Notes under the pieces: model-generated | The model's database searches: none | Seen by the model: the letters and a program-made list of their open reading frames with translations, nothing else | Told to the model about the DNA's origin: nothing | Position numbers and translations under genes: made by a program | Part shown: positions 15,840-21,784 of the stretch, one piece after another | Position numbering within the stretch: the stretch's first letter is position 1 | How the letters are laid out: every line of letters begins with the position of its first letter | From: a bacterium | GTDB taxonomy: Bacteria > Patescibacteria > JAEDAM01 > Absconditabacterales > Absconditicoccaceae | NCBI GenBank assembly: GCA_017442645.1 | Contig: JAFRZH010000009.1 | Location: forward strand, 1-21,784 | Length of the DNA: 21,784 bases | Reading direction: 5' to 3'

Positions 15840-18257
15840 ATGGACAACATGGCTTGAATAAATCCAACAGAGAATTGGGATACTTATGATAAAGATAAAA
15901 CGGTAATTAATACCGTCACTTCTAGTATTGAAAAAAACTTAAAGGATATGAAAGAAAAAGATGAAGCTGATTTAGTAAACCGTATTAAATCAGAGATTAA
16001 TGAAATTAAAAAAAACATTGATAACCAAAACACACTCAAAGAAAAACGAGATGAGCTTTCTTTAAGAAAAATTGAAGGAGCAATAACATATCTCAAAACT
16101 GTGAAAGAAAAAGATATACAATGACAATACACAATGTGTGTCATGGCGGTTCAAACACTTCTCCAGAACATGGGATATCTCAAAAATAGAGAATGAGAAA
16201 ATGCTTGAACGGAATGGATCGATGGACTTTATGGAGATAGGAGTGGCATTAATAAGACAAGAGATGCAATTAAGGACTTTCAAAAAAAGCGAAAGGAAGA
16301 TAATCCTTCTGAAAAAATTAATATAAATTGAACAATCGACCATAAAACTATTCAAGCTCTCCTAAAAAAGAAAGAAAAAACTGACACTGAACAACAAACA
16401 ACTGAACAAGAAAAAAATAAAGAGAAACTAAATAAAGTTGCTACCATGACGTTCCAAGAACTTATAGAAGAAGGACTTACTAATAAAGATGCAATCATGA
16501 ACTTAGCACAAAATGCGTGAGAAACTAACTATCAAATTCCAACATCTGTAGAAAACAACTTGAAAATCATCGACTACATAAATAATGAAGACATTAATGA
16601 TGATATAGAAAATTTAAAGATCCAAGATACGTCTCGTGCAACAATGAAACAAATAAAAGACATAACAGAAGCCATTGAAGCAGCATGTTGAAAACAAGGG
16701 AAAAATCTATTTGATCAAATAAGCAAAATCCAAGATCCAACTATTAGAGCAAAAGCGGATGCAAATTACAATAAGATTTGGAATATTTTAAAGGAAAGAA
16801 ATGGGAAACTCTCAGAATATAAAGACCAACGAATTAATGCAAGTACCATCTATAACCTAAAAGAAGATTTTAGAATTTTAAAAGATGCACTCAATAGAAA
16901 GAATTACGACGCAAAGGGAAATCCTATTGATAAAACAAAACCTTATTTTACAGACAAAAAAGATGTAGATACCTATTGTACAAAAGATCCTCAGCAAGTT
17001 TTATCTAATCTAAAAAAACTAGCACAAGCAGAAAAAGCTCCTAAAATAAAACAAAAAGAAGAAAACGGGAAAACGGAAGAAAAAAGTTTAAACTTAAGAT
17101 GGGGAAATTTCATCCGCTCAAATAAACCTCAATCCGAAGAACTTATTATCCAATGTTTCAACGATACCACATTCTGAAAACAACTTGATGAAAATAAAAT
17201 TCTCTATGAAGAATGAAATCCAACACAAATAAGTCGAGGAGAAAGTAATTGAGATAATATTAGAGACGATACTCAAGACATTGAAAACAATACTCAAGAC
17301 AATACTCATGAACAAGAAGATCAAAATCAAAATAATCCAGAAATAGAAGTTGAAGATGAAACCCAAACAACTCAAGAAGAAGAAACAGAAGACACAAGCG
17401 AAGAAGTTCAAGAAGATACAGAAAAAGAACAAAAAAAATCTGAACTTCAAAATTTAATAGACTCTATTAATGAAAGTGAAATTGATGACGAAGTATGAGA
17501 TCCCGCAAAAGCATACAAAAGTGCTCTTGAAGGAGCAAGAAATACTTTAAAAAATTCCGAATCAACTAAAGCGAACTACGAAAGTGCAAAAACCGCATTA
17601 GAAGAGAAGAAGAACGCATATGAAACAGCTTATCAAACCGAAAAAGAGACAGCATTGGAAGAACTTGAAACTGTACTCAATGGAATTAATATATACACTG
17701 TAGATCAGAGCATTGATAGCAAAGGGGAATATCTTCAAGCGATAACAGAGGCAAATAATGTTATAAATAACAACACAGCTTCTCTTCAAGAAATCAAAGA
17801 AGCAAAAAAGGAACTTGAAAAAGCAAAAAAAGCTTATGAAGAAGCAAAAAAACAAGCTGAAGAAAATGATAAATATAAAGACTTTACAAGAAATAGTGAG
17901 GGAAATGTTCTTGAAAAATATACAGGAACAGAAAAAAGCGTAACGATTCCACAGGAGCTTACCACAATCGCCGAAAATGCATTCAATAATAACGATAATG
18001 TAGAAGAAATTACTATTGAAACTACAGATCCTCTTACCCTAAAAACTAACGCATTCACAAACTGTAGAAATCTAAAAAAAATTATCATAAAAAGTAATAA
18101 AATTGAACGAGAAGAACAAGCAATTGACGTCTCAACAGAAAGTCAAGACAAAACACTCAGTATTCAAGTACCTCAATGAACAATGTTCACACAAGACTGA
18201 AAAAATATAGATACTCCTAAAGTAGCAGGATGAAAGATTGAAGAAACATCAAACTAA
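15840..18257 (+). CDS. Large mosaic protein: PG-binding-like domain, acidic linker, coiled coil, LRR_5/BspA-like segment
   Basis: 805 aa in code 25, ATG 15840 to TAA 18255-18257. No signal peptide is evident. A helical N-terminus (about 1-100) is followed by a segment near 125-175 with DGLYGDRSG, AIKDFQKKRK and GTIDHKTIQALL, matching the plan of peptidoglycan-binding domain 1. A long helical middle leads to an Asp/Glu/Gln/Asn/Thr-rich linker (about 475-535), then Ala/Glu/Lys heptad-like helices with FIVAR-like spacing (about 535-675). After that comes a short segment (about 680-750) with KSVTIPQELTTIAENAF and NLKKIIIKSN, typical of LRR_5 BspA-type repeats. Such mosaics usually sit at cell surfaces, but an export signal is missing, so location is open. 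Domain calls are by eye. It is followed closely by another giant gene. Confidence 0.75.
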
Positions 18258-18282
18258 ATCAGCAACCTAAATTTTTATCTTT

Positions 18283-18288
18283 TATAAT
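18283..18288 (+). promoter_or_regulatory. -10 box directly upstream of the gene at 18295
   Basis: Consensus TATAAT ends 6 nt before the ATG, so transcription would begin at or next to the start codon (leaderless mRNA). No clear -35 is visible. Confidence 0.45.
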
Positions 18289-18294
18289 ATCACT

Positions 18295-20394
18295 ATGACA
18301 AATTCAAAAGAAACATTATCTCACGAACTCACTCAAGAAGAAATCATCAAACAAGAAACTAAACAGGAAATCGATAATCTTCAAACAACTGTTCAATCAT
18401 CGATTGATGGAATCGATAAAGTAGAAACTTGGGTTCCTGTAGAAGCAAAAACTGCAAAAGATTTAAAAAAGAAATTAAATCTGAATGATAACGAAGTAAA
18501 CACCGACGAAATGCAGTATCAAAATGAAAAAGGGAAAGAGTGTTATAAGATTCCTATCCAAAAAACTGTTCAAGGTCCAGATAATACAGAATATACTTTT
18601 AAAAGCACTGTTTTTATTGCAAAAAAAGATGGGAAATATGTATATACAAATGGGACCTATCACAATCAATACGAATTAATTACTCCAACAGGAGAAACTC
18701 CAAGGAAAAGTTCGAATGGGAAACTTGTTATCAATAACCTCGTATTTAATATTCCAAAAGAAAATAGCGAAATTTCAGGTTTCAATATTGAACGGAGTCC
18801 TCTTGATACTGAAGCATCATACAAAAATAATATTGCAAAATCAAAATATGCTGTTACCTTTGAAACAGGAGCTGAAACAGATACTATCAAAAAATTAAAA
18901 GTTCAACAAGAAGAAAATCTTTTTTATGAAGGAGCGAATTCCGATGAAAATAAAGCATGAATTGAAAATTCTATCTATAAAGGGCTTGATGAAACGGTAA
19001 AAAATATCGTAAAAAATGCAATTTCACTTTCAAAAAATATTGAAGAAAATATAGTAGACGGAAAGAAAAGCTATAAAAGAGAAATTTTCGTAGAGGGAAA
19101 ACCTACAGGGAAATTTATTGAATACAAAACTACTCCAACAGGAAAAATTGAAACCGTCATTCCACAATTAGATGAAATAAAAATAAATGGTTTCACTTTC
19201 AAAAATCAAAAAGCAGAACAAAATACTATCGTTAATACTATCGATATGCAATTGAAAGCAGAAGATATGGAAGCATTCAAACTTCATTATATCAAACAAA
19301 AAAATATGATTCTTGAAAGTACTATTGATTCTTGAAATGAAATTAGCAAAGATTTTACAATAAACAAAGGAGGTTCCCCTCTAGATGTTGTAAATCCAAA
19401 TACCATTGAACATAATGTACTTAATATCAACGGAATCAAAGTTCCATTTATTATGGAGTCTACAGAACAAGGAGAACAATTAAAATTAGTAGATCTTTAT
19501 GGGAATCCAGTAACTAGTATGACAATTCCATGAGATGGAAAATATACAAAAATTAGTCTTAATGAAGAATGAACTCTTACAACTAGTGAATATGCAAACG
19601 GACAAGAACAAAAGAAATACGAATATCTCTCTATTAATCTCAATAATATCCCACAAACATTAGTAGGAAATATCAATGGAAGTAATATCAACTTTTACAA
19701 CCCTGATACACAAAAATCCATTATGAGTTGCCCTATTACCTTTGATGAAAAAACAGGATACAGATTCAATTCTGAAGTAATGAAAAAAACAGAAATTCAA
19801 GCCTCAAATTTTTACAAACAATTGGATCAAGCCATCGATACATCTTCTTCAAAAATAAAATGAATCAGCAAAGAAAGTATTCATAGTCTCTTTGATCATA
19901 TTTTTCAGGGGAAGAAACAAGATATTGAAGCAGCAGTACAAGACATGAACGGAATCGTATTTGATTGAGAATTCTGTGTTCTCGACACAAAAGACAATAT
20001 TCATCTTAATATTACTAGTGCAAAGTTGCCTGTTGTAGAAGAAATGATTAATGATATCAGAAAGTGTTATCAACAAATGCAAACTATTGAGGCTATGAAG
20101 ATTGTAAATGAAAAAGGAGAAGATATCAGGAATATTAATGCATGAGCTACAAATACTATGATTTCTTATTCTTTCAATGATATCATCAAAGTATATGAAG
20201 GTTCAGAAAACTTAGTAATCAAGATTGATGGGAAAGAGCCAGGTATCCAATTAGCTTATAAAGATGGAAAAAAATCTAAAGAATTCATTTTACAAAATAG
20301 CGACAAAGACTTTATTGAAACAAAAAATGGAAGAAGAAAAGTTAAAATGGATAAAAATCAAATCAAACTCGAACTTACGAGAGAAGACGAATAA
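18295..20394 (+). CDS. Large hypothetical protein, no recognised domain
   Basis: 699 aa in code 25, ATG 18295 to TAA 20392-20394. No signal peptide or membrane helix. The N-terminus (1-45) is acidic and helical; residues about 55-430 look beta-rich with many Asn, Thr and Gly and short turns such as DGKYVYTNGTY and NGSNINFYNP. The region 500-620 looks more helical, and the C-terminus is again beta-like and charged (DGKKSKEFILQNSDKD). KYxY- and NGxxF-type motifs recur (IKINGFTF, LNINGIKVPF, KLVINNLVF), hinting at divergent internal repeats. It lies 37 bp after the mosaic gene and shares its composition, so a joint role is plausible but unproven. Confidence 0.72.
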
Positions 20395-20409
20395 AAAAAA
20401 TAAAAATAG

Positions 20410-20463
20410 AAATCTGACTTTGAAAAGACGATGTATTCGTACTCGATGGTCAGATTTTTTTTC
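20410..20463 (+). terminator. Terminator of the gene at 18295
   Basis: AAATCTGAC (20410-20418) pairs with GTCAGATTT (20449-20457), with weaker inner pairing in the loop and a long T-run. Confidence 0.8.
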
Positions 20464-20529
20464 TCTTTTTTTTCATCTCAATTTTCGTATCATCAACTTT
20501 TGGAGAAAAATTTACTTAAAAAAATACGG

Positions 20530-21354
20530 ATGGAATTCAATTCAAAAGACTTAAAAAAAATTCTTGAAAATTTTATCAGAGGAGAAGATAGATTTGTATT
20601 GGTGCTTTCAGGAGGAGGAACGAGAGGATTCTATACTTTGGGGATTTTGAAAGCTTTGGAAGAATTTGGATATAGAGAAAGAATTGATGCAGTTTATGGA
20701 ATTAGTGTAGGATCTATCATCGGAGCGTATTGGACAGCGGGATATGCTGCTCAAGAAATTTATGATAAGTTTTGTAATCTCGATATTTCTCCAACAAAAT
20801 GGATTTCTCTTCATCCGAAACATTATCTTTTGAGAACAGAAGTCCTTGAAAAGAAATTTCATGAAGATTTACCGGAAACCTATGAAGAACTTGAGATTCC
20901 GCTTTATATTGGAGCAACGGATCTAAATACAGCAAAATTGATTATGTTTAATCATGGAGAATTAATTCCTACCGTTTTGGGAAGTATGGCGATTCCTGGA
21001 ATTTTTCCTACGGTTCCTTATGAAAAATATTTGCTCGTAGATGGAGGGGTTGTCGATAATTTTCCTACAACTACAGCCAAAAGGCAATATCCAAATCATA
21101 AAATCATCGGAATCGCTCTCAATGTTTTCAAAAAAAACAAGAAGATTTCCAATATTTTCAATACGCTCGTGACTTCTTTTGAAATTATGCTCAGAAAAGA
21201 ACAGGTAAGAAGATCAGAAATGATTGATCTCAGTTTTTACGAGCCTATCGATTGTTCTATCTTGGAGATTAAGCAAAAAAAATGGGAAAAAGCATTTGAA
21301 CAAGGGTATAAAACGGGAGTAAAAAAACTTTCTCAGTTAGCAGAAAAAAACTAA
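20530..21354 (+). CDS. Patatin-like phospholipase (RssA/NTE-type)
   Basis: 274 aa. Ser-Asp dyad acyl hydrolase of the patatin family, expected to cleave acyl esters of phospholipids. Oxyanion-hole motif GGGTRG (28-33), nucleophile elbow GISVGS with Ser59, and catalytic Asp171 in VDGGVVDNFP. The spacing and length fit the small bacterial RssA-like group. The frame is open further upstream (Met at 20431), but that stretch runs through the preceding terminator, so ATG 20530 is chosen. It contains no TGA codons. The natural substrate cannot be read from sequence. Confidence 0.92.
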   Translation: MEFNSKDLKKILENFIRGEDRFVLVLSGGGTRGFYTLGILKALEEFGYRERIDAVYGISVGSIIGAYWTAGYAAQEIYDKFCNLDISPTKWISLHPKHYLLRTEVLEKKFHEDLPETYEELEIPLYIGATDLNTAKLIMFNHGELIPTVLGSMAIPGIFPTVPYEKYLLVDGGVVDNFPTTTAKRQYPNHKIIGIALNVFKKNKKISNIFNTLVTSFEIMLRKEQVRRSEMIDLSFYEPIDCSILEIKQKKWEKAFEQGYKTGVKKLSQLAEKN

Positions 21355-21393
21355 AGTTTTGTCAGACTTTTATTTTCTTTTTGAAAATTTCTT

Positions 21394-21784
21394 AATGCAG
21401 GCACTGGTAACTTGTCCGTTCGGACTTTCTAGTTTACTCAATAATGAACTCAAAAAACTCAAATTCTCACCGATCAATACTTTTGAAACAGGGACTTTTG
21501 TGGAAACGGATTGGAATGGAATTTATCGTCTAAATTTGTGGTCAAGGATCGCGAATAAAGTGTATGTTGCTTTAGGTGTAAAAGCCGTTACGACCTTTGA
21601 TGAGGTTTTTGATTTTTTGCAGACGATCCCTTTTGGGAACTATTTGACGAGTGATTCGATTTCCGTACAAGTCACTTCAAAATATTCTCAACTACATTCC
21701 GAGAAAAGCCTTCAATCGATCGCTCATAAATCCATTTTAAAAACACTCGGGATTACTCATTTCTCACCAGAAGAACAAGAAAAA
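21394..21784 (+). CDS. THUMP-domain rRNA methyltransferase, N-terminal part (RlmK/RlmL-like), 3' partial
   Basis: 130 complete codons to the window edge, with no stop and no TGA. MQALVTCPFGLSSLLNNELKKL, then FVETDWNGIYRLNLWSRIANKVYVAL and IPFGNYLTSDSISVQV match the N-terminus of 23S rRNA guanine-N2 methyltransferases of the RlmL/YcbY and YpsC type: ferredoxin-like domain, then THUMP RNA-binding domain. The catalytic Rossmann domain must lie beyond the window. ATG 21394 is the family-typical start. It follows the lipase gene by 39 bp without a clear terminator, so the two may be cotranscribed. Confidence 0.87.

Noticed and set aside
20431..20529. Upstream start for the patatin gene
   Set aside because: The extra N-terminus would be encoded by the preceding terminator hairpin and T-run; family proteins begin near residue 1 of the 20530 start.
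1..21784. tRNA, rRNA or CRISPR features
   Set aside because: I found no cloverleaf with a T-loop GTTCRANYC pattern, no rRNA-like stretch and no regularly spaced direct repeats.

Overview
The window comes from a bacterium that reads UGA as glycine (genetic code 25: Absconditabacteria/SR1 or Gracilibacteria/BD1-5, in the candidate phyla radiation). In-frame TGA falls where glycine is near-invariant: the third Gly of the GGGSIRI segment of aspartyl-tRNA synthetase, the GRGELHL segment of TypA/BipA, and the lipobox Gly of a lipoprotein. DNA is AT-rich, intergenic gaps are short, Shine-Dalgarno sequences are weak, and -10-like boxes are frequent. With code 25 many short open frames join into about 18 long genes.

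Region 1 (1-2515) is the most unusual part. Two convergent Cys-rich, surface-type open frames begin inside a perfect 71-bp inverted repeat, in the same reading frame. Neither has its own start codon, and the right-hand copy has a stop just outside the repeat. This looks like an invertible (shufflon-like) cassette that swaps the C-terminal part of an exported protein whose constant N-terminus lies left of the window.

Region 2 (2550-7434) holds aspS, a 500-bp spacer with hairpin-rich REP-like elements and a possible small RNA, a small lipoprotein, a phosphatidylserine decarboxylase-family gene, sufC, and an AlkD-like gene. Region 3 (7450-9457) encodes two membrane proteins with VirB2/TrbC-like hydrophobic hairpins; the second appears to carry three in tandem. 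Region 4 (9472-13712) has sufB on the minus strand, divergent from a membrane-anchored protein with calcium-loop-like motifs, then a lipoprotein and three small unknown genes. Region 5 (13818-15617) is typA/bipA on the minus strand. Region 6 (15840-20394) has two very large unknown proteins; the first combines a peptidoglycan-binding-like segment, an acidic linker, a coiled coil and an LRR_5/BspA-like segment. Region 7 (20530-21784) has a patatin-like lipase and the start of a THUMP-domain rRNA methyltransferase.

Core functions (aminoacylation, Fe-S cluster assembly, ribosome-associated GTPase, phospholipid and alkylation-repair enzymes) are interleaved with lineage-specific surface or envelope genes. 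Psd, AlkD, patatin and THUMP genes use no TGA codons, whereas the surface and unknown genes are rich in them. I saw no tRNA, rRNA, CRISPR array, transposase or recombinase gene.
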